Shown: piece after piece, positions 16,986-26,244 of the stretch
How positions within the stretch are numbered: position 1 is the stretch's first letter
How the letters are laid out: every line of letters starts with the position of its first letter
NCBI GenBank assembly: GCA_023390555.1
Contig: JAEWCQ010000021.1
Coordinates: 124,001-188,000, forward strand
Reading direction: 5' to 3'
DNA from: Bacillota bacterium
Lineage (GTDB): Bacteria; Bacillota; Clostridia; Lachnospirales; Lachnospiraceae
Length of the DNA: 64,000 nt
Notes under the pieces: generated by a model
The model's input: only the letters and a program-made list of their open reading frames with translations
Databases searched by the model: none
Told to the model about the DNA's origin: nothing
Position numbers and translations under genes: made by a program

Positions 16986-18458
16986 TCACGCATTCAGAAC
17001 AATGATTCCCAACAGCAGCGCGCCCTGCTCACTGCATGCTGTCAATTCTTTTTCCAGAACTTCATACTGCGTCGTACCTGCCTTTTCCAGAATCACGACA
17101 TGTCCAATTTCTGCCATTTGCTCAAGGGAACCCGCATTGCGCATGATATTCTCTCCAAATGTTACCTGTATGCCATTCTCTTTCAGCTTTTCTGAAATCA
17201 TTTTCGTAATCTTATCTTCTGTTTCATCGATGTGCACGGATGTGGTCAAAAACACATGTCCGATCTTTTCTTTTTTACAGGTTACCATGATATTCGTAAG
17301 AATCAGTTCCTGTTGCTCTTCGATCGTCCATGTTTCTGTGCAGCGGATGGAATCCAGCCAGCGGTCAATTCCGTCCAGGAAACGCTTTTTCTTCTCTCCC
17401 GCAGTGAGATTGCCAAGCACCCGAAGACCGTACATCTCCTGCAATTCTTCCGAAGACTGGATTCTTCTGCTTAGGATATGGCGCAGAACAATCCACAGGC
17501 AGCCAAGAAATAATCCGATGAACGCGCCAAAGAGGATATATTTTTTACTAATTCCCACTGTAGCAGTCGCTGCCGTACCAGTCTTGCCTTCTGTAGTGTC
17601 CTTGGCTAATATTTTCTGCTGTACATCCGTAAATGCCGCAGTCAGTGTGCCAAGCTTCGTCTCCAGATCCGTAATCGAAGTCTGCAAAGAAGCCTGTGAT
17701 GCTGCCAGAGTTTCATCCGTCACCACACTTTCGTAGCTGTCCACAAACGTCAGCTCATGTGCTCCAATCGTATTTGACAATATCGGCTGATATGCATCGA
17801 TTGCCTGCTCCACGGCGTCTGCCAGTTCTTTTATCTGATCATCATCCGCTCCTGTAATATATACAGTAAATGTTTTACCGGAGCTATTGACTGTATTGGT
17901 CTGATCGCCGTCACTTTTGATGCGGCCACCCACCTTGATCAGTTCTCCGATATAAACCTCATCCACCGACCAGTCGAGTTTATCCGCAACACTGCCATTC
18001 AAACCTTTATTTTCTATATAAGCCGTATAGCTGTCAATCAGGGAATCCACGTAATCCATCGAAATCGCGGAATTCAGATTCACCGTATAGTTGGTATTGA
18101 CATAATACTGCAGTGTAACGACCTTTTTGGCATAGGCATCGATGTTCATCAATATGGAAGCCGCCTGATAATCCTGCTTTTCCTCCAACTGCCGCTTCAC
18201 ACTCTCCGCCTGCGTGAGCGCACTTTCCTGATCGGAGGTAAGGTTTTCTCTTAAATCTGCTGCCGACAGATTATTCTGTGCAGCAGCCGCGGCAAGATTC
18301 GATTTGTCCTTCATATATTTTAGTCCGGTCAGCAGTAGCGCACATACAACTGCGCACAGGATCATGAACCTCCATGCATAAAGTATTTTCCAAATCAACT
18401 CCTTGAGACGGATTTCTTTTTCCTCCGTGCGGTTCCAGTTTCTGCTACGATCATCCAT
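16986..18458 (-). CDS. Wzz-type co-polymerase with degenerate BY-kinase tail
   Basis: 490 residues. Two membrane segments (about 32-48 and 302-322) flank an outward, partly coiled-coil domain, the layout of polysaccharide co-polymerases that set chain length in Wzx/Wzy systems. The cytoplasmic tail (about 323-490) follows the outline of a BY-kinase: HVFLTTS, HVVILEKAGTTQYEVL and the final LGIIVLN correspond to its strands. However, the Walker A loop reads VHIDETEDKIT, without the GK(S/T), and there is no tyrosine cluster at the end. It is therefore probably a pseudokinase. ATG at 18458 follows GGAGG. No separate Wzc/CpsD kinase or CpsB phosphatase is present in the window. Confidence 0.85.
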   Translation of the reverse strand: MDDRSRNWNRTEEKEIRLKELIWKILYAWRFMILCAVVCALLLTGLKYMKDKSNLAAAAAQNNLSAADLRENLTSDQESALTQAESVKRQLEEKQDYQAASILMNIDAYAKKVVTLQYYVNTNYTVNLNSAISMDYVDSLIDSYTAYIENKGLNGSVADKLDWSVDEVYIGELIKVGGRIKSDGDQTNTVNSSGKTFTVYITGADDDQIKELADAVEQAIDAYQPILSNTIGAHELTFVDSYESVVTDETLAASQASLQTSITDLETKLGTLTAAFTDVQQKILAKDTTEGKTGTAATATVGISKKYILFGAFIGLFLGCLWIVLRHILSRRIQSSEELQEMYGLRVLGNLTAGEKKKRFLDGIDRWLDSIRCTETWTIEEQQELILTNIMVTCKKEKIGHVFLTTSVHIDETEDKITKMISEKLKENGIQVTFGENIMRNAGSLEQMAEIGHVVILEKAGTTQYEVLEKELTACSEQGALLLGIIVLNA

Positions 18459-18476
18459 TTTTACTCGTTCCTCCTG

Positions 18477-19619
18477 CTATTTTCTCCAGACCATTTTATT
18501 GACAACACCCACATAGCTCTGTATCAATTTCACTACCTTGGTGCTGACATTCTCATCCACATAGTTTGGCACATCCAGTCCATTATCACCGTTCTTCACC
18601 ATTTCCACTGCCGTAGCAACCGCCTGCAGCACCTGTTCCGTTGTAATACCTGCTAGAATGAAATTGCCCTTATCCAGCGCTTCCGGTCTTTCCGTACTGG
18701 TACGAATGCAGACCGCAGGGAACGGATGCCCCAGAGAATTAAAGAAACTGGACTCTTCCGGCAATGTTCCGCTGTCGCTGACGACTGCAAATGCATGCAT
18801 CTGAAGATGATTGTAATCATGAAAACCAAGCGGCTCATGCATTTTCACGCGCGGGTCCAACCGGAAACCTCTCTGCTCCAGAAACTTTCTGCTGCGCGGA
18901 TGACAGGAATACAGAATCGGCATATCATAGGTTTCTGCCATTGCATTGATTGCGGTAAACAACTGGTTAAAGTTCTCTTCGGTATCGATATTTTCCTCCC
19001 GATGCGCAGAGAGCAAAATATACGCACCGGAATTCAGCACAAGCTTCTCCAGAACTGTACTTTCTTCAATCTGCCGAAGGTTGCCATGCAGTACTTCCGC
19101 CATTGGAGAACCGGTGACATACGTTCTCTCTTTTGCAGTCCCCTCATAATTCAGATAGCGTCTGGCATGCTCGCTGTAACACATATTCACATCTGCTATG
19201 TGATCTACGATTCTCCGATTTGTCTCTTCCGGCAGACATTCATCAAAGCAGCGGTTCCCGGCTTCCATGTGAAAAATCGGAATATGCAGCCGCTTGGCAC
19301 TGATAGCACTCAGGCAGCTGTTGGTATCGCCCAGGATCAGCAGGGCATCCGGCTTTGCCTCCTCCATCAGCTTATAACTCTTTGCAATGATATTTCCGAT
19401 TGTTTCCCCCAGATCTGCACCGACAGCATTCAGGTAATGATCCGGTTCCCGCAGTCCCAGATCTTCGAAAAACACCTGATTTAAGCTATAGTCATAATTC
19501 TGTCCCGTATGAACCAGAATCTGATCAAAATATCGATCGCATTTTTTCATCACTGCGGATAGACGGATAATCTCCGGTCTTGTTCCAATAATCGTCATTA
19601 ACTTCAATCTGCTCATCAT
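18477..19619 (-). CDS. capG: UDP-HexNAc 2-epimerase, last UDP-L-FucNAc step
   Basis: 380-residue non-hydrolysing UDP-N-acetylhexosamine 2-epimerase: IGTRPEIIRLSAVM at the start, LGDTNSCLSA, HMEAGNRCFDECLPEETNRR (substrate loop) and SAHREEN. Alone it could be WecB, but it directly follows capF and capE homologues, the order of the UDP-L-FucNAc pathway, where this enzyme converts UDP-N-acetyl-L-pneumosamine to UDP-N-acetyl-L-fucosamine. Tandem ATGs at 19619 and 19616 follow GAGGG; the second has the better spacing. The gap to capF is 7 bases, indicating one operon. Confidence 0.92.
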   Translation of the reverse strand: MMSRLKLMTIIGTRPEIIRLSAVMKKCDRYFDQILVHTGQNYDYSLNQVFFEDLGLREPDHYLNAVGADLGETIGNIIAKSYKLMEEAKPDALLILGDTNSCLSAISAKRLHIPIFHMEAGNRCFDECLPEETNRRIVDHIADVNMCYSEHARRYLNYEGTAKERTYVTGSPMAEVLHGNLRQIEESTVLEKLVLNSGAYILLSAHREENIDTEENFNQLFTAINAMAETYDMPILYSCHPRSRKFLEQRGFRLDPRVKMHEPLGFHDYNHLQMHAFAVVSDSGTLPEESSFFNSLGHPFPAVCIRTSTERPEALDKGNFILAGITTEQVLQAVATAVEMVKNGDNGLDVPNYVDENVSTKVVKLIQSYVGVVNKMVWRK

Positions 19620-19626
19620 TTACCCT

Positions 19627-20784
19627 CTATTTTTCTTCTACCTTCCGAAAATACGTGTCCGGATGCTGTGGATCAAAGCATTCGCTGCACCACATAAAGG
19701 TAACCAGATCGGTATCCCCCTCGTTGATAATATTATGCGTATAACCGGTTGGGATATCAACCACTTCAATCTTATTTCCTGAAACATGATAGTCCAGAAT
19801 CTCTTCACTGTCGATTTTCCGGAACCGGATCAGACCTTTGCCGCTGACGACAACAAATTTCTCATTTTTGGTATGATGCCAGTGTTCTCCTTTCGTAATT
19901 CCCGGTTTGGATATATTAACGGAAAACTGTCCCCTGTCCGGTGTCCTTAAAATCTCTGTAAAACTTCCTCTCTCATCTACATTCATCTTAAGCGGATAAC
20001 GGAACCCGTCTGTCGGAAGGTAGCTCAGATAGGTGGCATACAGTTTTTTAACAAAACCGCCCTCCGTCATATCCGGCACGCTGAGTTCCATGCGGCTTTT
20101 CGAAAAGGAATAGACCAGATCAGCAATTTCTCCCAGCCGGACTGTGTGCACCACAGGCACGTAACAGTAGCCGTCCTCCTGCCGATTCGGCCGTCTCATC
20201 AAAGCCGCGATCAGTTCTGTTACCACATCATCGATATAGACGAGATGCATGACAACATTCGGGTCATTCACCTGAATCGGCAGATCATGTGAAATATTAT
20301 GACAGAACGTTGCCACCGCAGAATTATAATTCGGCCGGCACCATTTTCCAAATACATTTGGAAAACGATACACATAAACCGGTGATCCTGCCTCTTTTCC
20401 ATAGGAAAACAGCAGCTCTTCTCCTGCCTTCTTGCTCTGCCCATATGCATTATCCAGCTGTGCCTGTGTGGAAGACGCCAGCATGATCGGACAGTGATTC
20501 TCATTTCTTTTCAGTGAATCCAGCAATGCAGACGTGAAGCCGAAGTTCCCCTCCATGAATTCACTCTGCTCTTTCGGCCGGTTGACTCCGGCAAGATGAA
20601 ATACAAAATCACAGTCTGCACAGTAAGCATCCAGCAGGAGCGGATTCGAGTCTATATCGTATTCATAGACGGTAATATCATCTGAGATACCAAAAGACTG
20701 ATCCTTCCCTGTCCGAATATTATGTAAAGTTGCAATCAGATTTTTTCCAATGAAACCTTTTGCACCGGTAACTAATATTTTCAT
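19627..20784 (-). CDS. capF: CapF-type reductase with cupin domain
   Basis: 385 residues in two parts. An N-terminal SDR (1-250; VTGAKGFIGKNL, YGQSKKAGEEL with the Tyr/Lys pair) and a C-terminal cupin (about 260-385) with EHWHHTKNEKF as metal-binding residues. This fusion is diagnostic of CapF/FnlB, which C3-epimerises and then reduces the 4-keto intermediate made by CapE, using NADPH, to give UDP-N-acetyl-L-pneumosamine (TalNAc). It follows capE by one base and precedes capG by seven, so the pathway is complete and in reaction order. Confidence 0.95.
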   Translation of the reverse strand: MKILVTGAKGFIGKNLIATLHNIRTGKDQSFGISDDITVYEYDIDSNPLLLDAYCADCDFVFHLAGVNRPKEQSEFMEGNFGFTSALLDSLKRNENHCPIMLASSTQAQLDNAYGQSKKAGEELLFSYGKEAGSPVYVYRFPNVFGKWCRPNYNSAVATFCHNISHDLPIQVNDPNVVMHLVYIDDVVTELIAALMRRPNRQEDGYCYVPVVHTVRLGEIADLVYSFSKSRMELSVPDMTEGGFVKKLYATYLSYLPTDGFRYPLKMNVDERGSFTEILRTPDRGQFSVNISKPGITKGEHWHHTKNEKFVVVSGKGLIRFRKIDSEEILDYHVSGNKIEVVDIPTGYTHNIINEGDTDLVTFMWCSECFDPQHPDTYFRKVEEK

Positions 20785-20785
20785 A

Positions 20786-21826
20786 TCATCGATTCTCCCA
20801 TACTTCTAATTCTTCACGGATATGAGAAAGCTGAAGCAACTTCTCTTTCACCTGCTCCACGTCCAGCAGGTCTGTGTTATTGGAGTTAAACTCAGACAGC
20901 TTTACACGCTCCGTATCTCCGTTCTTGAAATAGTTGTCGTAATTCAGATCGCGTTTGTCACATGGCACGCGATAAAAATCCCCCATATCAATTGCATTTC
21001 CGCACTCTTCATTGGTAAGCAGGGTCTCATACATCTTCTCCCCATGTCGAATGCCGATCACCTTGATCTCATGTCCCGGATCAAATAATTCCGCAATAGC
21101 CTGCGCGAGTATCTCAATGGTACATGCGGGTGCCTTCTGCACCATAATGTCACCAGACTCAGCATGAGCAAATGCAAAAATCACCAGTTCCACTGCTTCC
21201 TCCAGACTCATAATGAATCTCGTCATCTTTGGTTCCGTTACCGTCATCGGGTTTCCGCTACGGATCTGTTCTATAAACAGTGGTATCACAGAACCTCTCG
21301 AGCACATCACATTTCCATATCTGGTACAGCAGATACTTGTTTTTTCCGGCGACACCGTTCTGGATTTTGCCACAATGACCTTTTCCATCATCGCTTTCGA
21401 CGTTCCCATAGCATTGACCGGATAGGCCGCCTTATCAGTTGACAGGCAGATAACTTTACGGACTCCCGCATCAATTGCGGCTGTCAGGACATTGTCCGTT
21501 CCGAGCACATTGGTCTTAACTGCTTCTAACGGAAAGAATTCACAGGAGGGAACCTGCTTTAATGCCGCCGCATGAAAAATGTAATCCACACCATGCATTG
21601 CATTTTTGACACTCTGCAGATCCCGTACATCTCCAATATAAAACTTGATCTTTTCAAACTGCTCCGGATATTTTATCTGATATTCATGCCGCATATCATC
21701 CTGCTTCTTTTCATCTCTTGAAAAAATGCGGATTTCTCTGATATCCGTATCTAGAAAGCGGTTTAATACCGCATTTCCGAAGGAACCTGTCCCTCCGGTG
21801 ATTAGTAAGGTTTTTTGTTCAAACAT
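20786..21826 (-). CDS. capE: UDP-GlcNAc 4,6-dehydratase/5-epimerase CapE
   Basis: 346-residue extended SDR: LLITGGTGSFGNAVL (NAD-binding), STDKAAYPVNAMGTSK, where Met replaces the usual catalytic Tyr with Lys kept, as known for CapE/FlaA1 enzymes. It turns UDP-GlcNAc into the UDP-4-keto-6-deoxy-L sugar at the head of UDP-L-FucNAc synthesis. ATG at 21826 follows GGGAG by 7 bases. It is the first of the capE-capF-capG set; the nucleotide composition is less A+T-rich than that of the genes just upstream in the operon, marking an edge of the serotype cassette. Confidence 0.93.
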   Translation of the reverse strand: MFEQKTLLITGGTGSFGNAVLNRFLDTDIREIRIFSRDEKKQDDMRHEYQIKYPEQFEKIKFYIGDVRDLQSVKNAMHGVDYIFHAAALKQVPSCEFFPLEAVKTNVLGTDNVLTAAIDAGVRKVICLSTDKAAYPVNAMGTSKAMMEKVIVAKSRTVSPEKTSICCTRYGNVMCSRGSVIPLFIEQIRSGNPMTVTEPKMTRFIMSLEEAVELVIFAFAHAESGDIMVQKAPACTIEILAQAIAELFDPGHEIKVIGIRHGEKMYETLLTNEECGNAIDMGDFYRVPCDKRDLNYDNYFKNGDTERVKLSEFNSNNTDLLDVEQVKEKLLQLSHIREELEVWENR

Positions 21827-21839
21827 TATTTTACTCCCT

Positions 21840-22796
21840 TCAGTTTCTCATTAATACCACTTTTAAATCGTCTATCAGTAGCTGAGTTCTATGTTCTTCT
21901 CCTTTTGAATTACAATGATATATGGTATCAAACATAAAATCTGAAGAAAAAAGATAATCAATTGGATTGCTAATATATGGTATGCCTATCTGTTCTTCTT
22001 CATTATTGACCATTTGTGTCAGCTTATCCAAACTATCCTGATATGCTTCATCCAGCAGGGGCGGAGCAATAAAATATACACTTGCCCCTCTATTTTCAAC
22101 ATAAGATTTATACTTCTTTAAATATTCTTTTGACTCTTGACTGATAACCAGTTTTTCTCCAGTTACATTTCCATATGTATCTATTTTGTGCTGATAATCG
22201 TCTATCACGAAATTATCTCTTTTTAATATCATAGCACCATCTTCATTGAAAGAGGCCCTCGTATATGTCCCTGTAGGTGGCTCAAAACGCAATTTCTTAC
22301 TCGCAAACGTAAAAAGATACCCCATAATCTGATCCCATTTATTTATCGGAATATATTGATACATATCTATTCTAGAATCAATCCCACTCATAACCTGTTC
22401 GACACCAATATCATGAAAATAGTCATGTTGTCCCCATTGATACTCGTAACCAAGCAGAACAATATCTCCGCTTTTTATATTCCCCTTGGAAATTTCTGTG
22501 TTAAACAATCCGCCCATTGCCACATGAACCCCTAGGTTAACCACAGGAAGACCAGTTGCCTCTTCAAGCATATCTTCATTAATACCAAATGCAGCACTAC
22601 TCCCACCAATAATTATTATTTTGGGACTTTTTGTATTTATCAAATTATCATACTTGGTCTGCACTACACTGTTATAACCTGTTGAAAGCTTATTTTGGGG
22701 AAATGCCACAATCCCAACAAAAGTAATGGCTATTATCGTTATACTCATTATAAACACACAAATTACATATTTTACAAATCTTACCAAATCCTTCAT
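21840..22796 (-). CDS. SGNH/DltD-like membrane-anchored protein
   Basis: 318 residues with one N-terminal membrane segment (about 8-30) and an outward SGNH-like hydrolase domain: IIIIGGSSAAFGIN (candidate nucleophile Ser), YFIAPPLLDEA in the middle, and FDTIYHCNSKGEEHR (Asp-x-x-x-His) near the end. Paired with the preceding MBOAT gene by TGATATG coupling, it matches acyl-transfer pairs such as DltB/DltD, PatA/PatB or AlgI/AlgJ, in which the membrane partner exports an acyl group and the SGNH partner places it on the glycan. A longer frame from 22883 lies inside the MBOAT gene and is rejected. Confidence 0.8.
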   Translation of the reverse strand: MKDLVRFVKYVICVFIMSITIIAITFVGIVAFPQNKLSTGYNSVVQTKYDNLINTKSPKIIIIGGSSAAFGINEDMLEEATGLPVVNLGVHVAMGGLFNTEISKGNIKSGDIVLLGYEYQWGQHDYFHDIGVEQVMSGIDSRIDMYQYIPINKWDQIMGYLFTFASKKLRFEPPTGTYTRASFNEDGAMILKRDNFVIDDYQHKIDTYGNVTGEKLVISQESKEYLKKYKSYVENRGASVYFIAPPLLDEAYQDSLDKLTQMVNNEEEQIGIPYISNPIDYLFSSDFMFDTIYHCNSKGEEHRTQLLIDDLKVVLMRN

Positions 22797-22797
22797 A

Positions 22798-24258
22798 TCA
22801 AAATTGGAAGTAAATAAATTCAGTATTTGTTGCGGCTGTTCCAGATACACTTGCAAAAAAAAGCATACAGACAATACATGCAATCAAAAGGCATTGTACT
22901 ATCCAAGGCTGCTCTACGAATACTTTATAGCACTTCCGCTCCTCCTTTCTGAAGTATTGAATGATAAGAAACAAAGTACCCAAAAGTGCTATACCCACTG
23001 TTTTCGCAATGCTTCCTCCAATCAACAGTATATTTTCATCAAAGATAGAAACGGGATAGAAAAATAGCATATTTTTAATGAAATGAAGTGAACCAACCAC
23101 ACTGGGCATTCTAAAAAATACCCAGGTAATCGTAATTAATATAAATACAATAAAACGCCTTAAAATACCTATACTAATCGGAATATCTTCTATTGTCCTA
23201 TTCATACGTTTATTATGACTCCCTGAGACAAGACCTAGCATATTTTCTGACAGTTGTAAAATACCGTTTATTCCCCCCCACATAATATAATGCCAACTTG
23301 TGCCATGCCACGCGCCGCTTATCAGAAACACAATCATAATGTTTATGTATTGGCGCATCTTCCCTCTTCTGCTTCCCCCAAGCGGTATGTATATATACTC
23401 TAAAAACCAAGAATTCAGAGATTTATGCCATCTCTTCCAAAATTCTGTCACACTCTGTGATAAATATGGGTTATCAAAGTTTTTCCCTACATTTATACCA
23501 AACAATTTAGCAGCCCCTCTTGCAATATCAGAATAAGAAGAGAAGTCACTATATATTTGCAACGAAAAACATATTGCTGCAATAAGATAGTAAATTCCAT
23601 CGTATGCCATATAATTATCAAATATACGATCTACTATTAAAGCGAGTTGATTTGATACAAATAACTTTTCAAAAAAACCATATAAGATAAACAGCGTTCC
23701 CTTTAATATATTGTCAAATTTAAACGAAGCCGTGCATTCTAATTGTGGAATCAGTTCACGTGACTTTTGTATCGGACCAGACGATATCGTCGGAAAAAAA
23801 GAAACGAATGCAGCATACTTCCAAAAGTTTTTAACAATCCCTATTTTATTATTTTTGACATCTCCAAGGTATGTCGTTGATTGAAATATATAAAACGAAA
23901 GTCCCAGTGGTGTTAAAATCGAAAAGTTTGCTGTAATACCTTTTCCAATTCCTAACTGTTGTATAATTAAACTCATATTTTCCAGTACAAATCCCGTATA
24001 TTTATACAAAAACAAAATTGCCAAATTTGCAAAGAAAAAAAGCCAAAATGTTCCCTTCTTCTTTGCGATACAAATCCCACCAAGATATGTGATAACTGTA
24101 GCAAGCATTAAAATAAGCAACATTTTAACATCTGCCCACCCGTAAAAAACCCAACTGGCTGATAGTATGCACAAGTATCTATATTTCGGCTTAAGCAAAT
24201 AATATATCAAAACCACAATCATTATAAAAATAATGAATATGTAACTCAAAAAAAACAT
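22798..24258 (-). CDS. MBOAT family O-acyltransferase
   Basis: 486-residue integral membrane protein with about ten to eleven segments, beginning with a DltB/AlgI-like N-terminus (SASWVFYGW) and containing the catalytic-histidine motif GAWHGTSWHY around residue 315. MBOATs of this branch move acetyl or similar groups across the membrane to modify exported polysaccharide. The coupled SGNH gene downstream is the expected partner. ATG at 24258 follows GAGG. Codon use and composition are A+T-rich, like the rest of the central cassette. Confidence 0.92.
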   Translation of the reverse strand: MFFLSYIFIIFIMIVVLIYYLLKPKYRYLCILSASWVFYGWADVKMLLILMLATVITYLGGICIAKKKGTFWLFFFANLAILFLYKYTGFVLENMSLIIQQLGIGKGITANFSILTPLGLSFYIFQSTTYLGDVKNNKIGIVKNFWKYAAFVSFFPTISSGPIQKSRELIPQLECTASFKFDNILKGTLFILYGFFEKLFVSNQLALIVDRIFDNYMAYDGIYYLIAAICFSLQIYSDFSSYSDIARGAAKLFGINVGKNFDNPYLSQSVTEFWKRWHKSLNSWFLEYIYIPLGGSRRGKMRQYINIMIVFLISGAWHGTSWHYIMWGGINGILQLSENMLGLVSGSHNKRMNRTIEDIPISIGILRRFIVFILITITWVFFRMPSVVGSLHFIKNMLFFYPVSIFDENILLIGGSIAKTVGIALLGTLFLIIQYFRKEERKCYKVFVEQPWIVQCLLIACIVCMLFFASVSGTAATNTEFIYFQF

Positions 24259-24375
24259 CTATTTAATTCCTCTCTACGTATAATAAAGCAAAATCAAATT
24301 CCTCCCAATTTTTCAAACAGGCACTTTCTTCTCAGTATTAAATATACTTTTTTACAATTACTATCTATGCGGCTT

Positions 24376-24897
24376 TTATTCATTCACATGATATATCTTT
24401 TTTAATTCTCTGGCCTTTTCAACTGAACTCAGATTACCCAAATGTAATGATTCTTTTTCAATCTTTTGTAGATATGCATCTGTCGATTTAATTATTTTAG
24501 CAGGAACACCTGCAACCACAGAATTGTCTGGAATGTCTTTTGTAACGACAGATCCTGCAGCAATAATGCATCTATTTCCAATTTTAATCCCAGGCATAAC
24601 CATACAATTCAGTCCAAAATAAACATCATCTCCTACCTTGATCGGTTTTGTTATTTCTAAATCGGGAATTTCCTTTCTCAAAATCAAAGTCCCTCCATCA
24701 TGCGTAATAAATCGAACTCCTGACGTTATATACACATTATCCCCCAATGTGATCAGCCACGGTTCGCTTCCAAATACTTTATAGGGATTACAATACATAG
24801 TTACTTTTCCATTACATTTTACTCCAATGTTTCTAATATATTGATCGGGTTTTAAGTACGCCTGCAAAATCCGTAATAACACTTTTATCTTGTTCAT
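24376..24897 (-). CDS. Hexapeptide-repeat O-acetyltransferase
   Basis: 173 residues with a left-handed beta-helix built from repeated hexapeptides (about 65-145): LGDNVYI, HDGGTLIL, VGDDVYFGLNCMVMPGIKIGN and AAGSVVTKDIPDNSVVAGVPAK. This is the MAT/WcaF-type LbH family, cytoplasmic enzymes that acetylate sugars from acetyl-CoA. The catalytic His is likely in FITHDGG. ATG at 24897 follows GGAGG by 6 bases. It lies between wzx and the MBOAT gene; it would acetylate the capsule repeat or its precursor. Downstream to the next gene are 117 A+T-rich bases with no feature I can support. Confidence 0.9.
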   Translation of the reverse strand: MNKIKVLLRILQAYLKPDQYIRNIGVKCNGKVTMYCNPYKVFGSEPWLITLGDNVYITSGVRFITHDGGTLILRKEIPDLEITKPIKVGDDVYFGLNCMVMPGIKIGNRCIIAAGSVVTKDIPDNSVVAGVPAKIIKSTDAYLQKIEKESLHLGNLSSVEKARELKKIYHVNE

Positions 24898-24908
24898 ATT
24901 TCGCCTCC

Positions 24909-26231
24909 TTACTTGATTTGTCTCTTACCTTCTATATGTACAAATGGTACCACTATCAAACCGTAACAAATTGCTCCAATAATTGGAATCAATTGTATAC
25001 CAATGATTCCTCCTGCTACAAACTTCAGAAAAACAGATATCACTGTATAAACACAAAATACTGCAATTTGTTTTATAACAATTCCTCTTGCATTTAATAT
25101 CATAAAATAAGGGGCAATAAAGGACAAAAGACATTGTGTCATGCACATACCAAATAACATTGAATTACTATAAGCAATTGATTTGCCTAGCCATATGGCA
25201 AATAATAATCTTCCAAAAACCAACAGAAATACAGTCCCTGCCATCGAAATGGCCAATGATACGACTGCCGTCTTTTTGCATCTTTCTTTAACCCAGAAAT
25301 AATCTTTTCGTTCCAATGCTTCTCCAAATGCTCCCCACAAGGGTGCCGAAAGCATTCCACAACCGACGCTTATCAGGCCTGTAGCTCTATATATAATAGA
25401 GTATGTAGCAGCTTCTTCAAGACTGCTTACTTTTGCGACAATAAAACTATCGAGCGATAAACCGATATTAGTAAATACAGACAACAGACAAAATGCAACC
25501 CCTATCTTCAACATTCGCTTCGCTGTCTTCCTATCTGCGTATTTTAAAGCTGGTGCAAGTTCCTTTCTCTGAACCCTAAAATATACGATAAAATTTAGTA
25601 TGGAAACCAAAACAATGGCGTAAGTCGAAACTACAATCAATGAAACTTTTCCAATATCCCATTTAACAACAACTATAATTAACAGAATACTTATCATATT
25701 TGCGAAGCACTGCCATATATTACCCCTATATCCCTCCTGCAAGGCCAACTGTGTACGATTGACCAAGGAAAAAGGAATATTAATTAATTTCGATAAAACA
25801 ATTATTAGAACTACCTTTCCAACTAATTGTGAAGCAACATCTGACTGAACATTCATTAAGCTTTTCCAGTCTATCATACCATAAATTCCAAGTATAATGA
25901 TAACGATTATTGTAGATGAGATAACCAGTATTACATATGTACTTGATACAAGCCTTCTACTTTCTTCCATGTCATCTCTACCCTGTGCCTGGCTTAAAGT
26001 AGTCTGAAGTCCGCTCCCAAGGCCAAGATCTGCAAAAGCAAACATGGAAAAAAATGATAATACTGTATTCCATAATCCATAAATTTCAGCACCTAAATAA
26101 TTCAATGCATACCTCACAGTTACAAGAGGTATCAACATGGACAATATTTTAGCCAATATGGAAGTTATGGCTGTATATCTTATCTTTCTTTCTCTATTTT
26201 TTATTCTTTTACTGATTTCTTTATCATTCAT
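24909..26231 (-). CDS. wzx: Wzx-type flippase
   Basis: 440-residue membrane protein with twelve or so segments and a charged N-terminus, typical of the MVF/PST flippases that move undecaprenyl-linked repeat units outward. Helpful features are YGLWNTVLSFFSMFAFADLGLGSG near residue 60 (the usual second segment pattern) and LGAEIYG. The ATG at 26231 follows AAAGGA by 6 bases; an earlier frame start at 26255 overlaps the wzy gene and lacks a ribosome site. It directly follows wzy, the normal capsule gene neighbourhood. Confidence 0.9.
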   Translation of the reverse strand: MNDKEISKRIKNRERKIRYTAITSILAKILSMLIPLVTVRYALNYLGAEIYGLWNTVLSFFSMFAFADLGLGSGLQTTLSQAQGRDDMEESRRLVSSTYVILVISSTIIVIIILGIYGMIDWKSLMNVQSDVASQLVGKVVLIIVLSKLINIPFSLVNRTQLALQEGYRGNIWQCFANMISILLIIVVVKWDIGKVSLIVVSTYAIVLVSILNFIVYFRVQRKELAPALKYADRKTAKRMLKIGVAFCLLSVFTNIGLSLDSFIVAKVSSLEEAATYSIIYRATGLISVGCGMLSAPLWGAFGEALERKDYFWVKERCKKTAVVSLAISMAGTVFLLVFGRLLFAIWLGKSIAYSNSMLFGMCMTQCLLSFIAPYFMILNARGIVIKQIAVFCVYTVISVFLKFVAGGIIGIQLIPIIGAICYGLIVVPFVHIEGKRQIK

Positions 26232-26244
26232 ATAAAATCCTTTT

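Noticed and set aside
16750..17736. 328-codon plus-strand frame
   Set aside because: Antisense to the co-polymerase and the end of the polymerase-like gene. Ser/Cys-rich translation without domains.
18477..19619. WecB for UDP-ManNAc synthesis
   Set aside because: Same enzyme family, but the adjacent capE and capF make the UDP-L-FucNAc role more likely. ManNAc use cannot be fully excluded.
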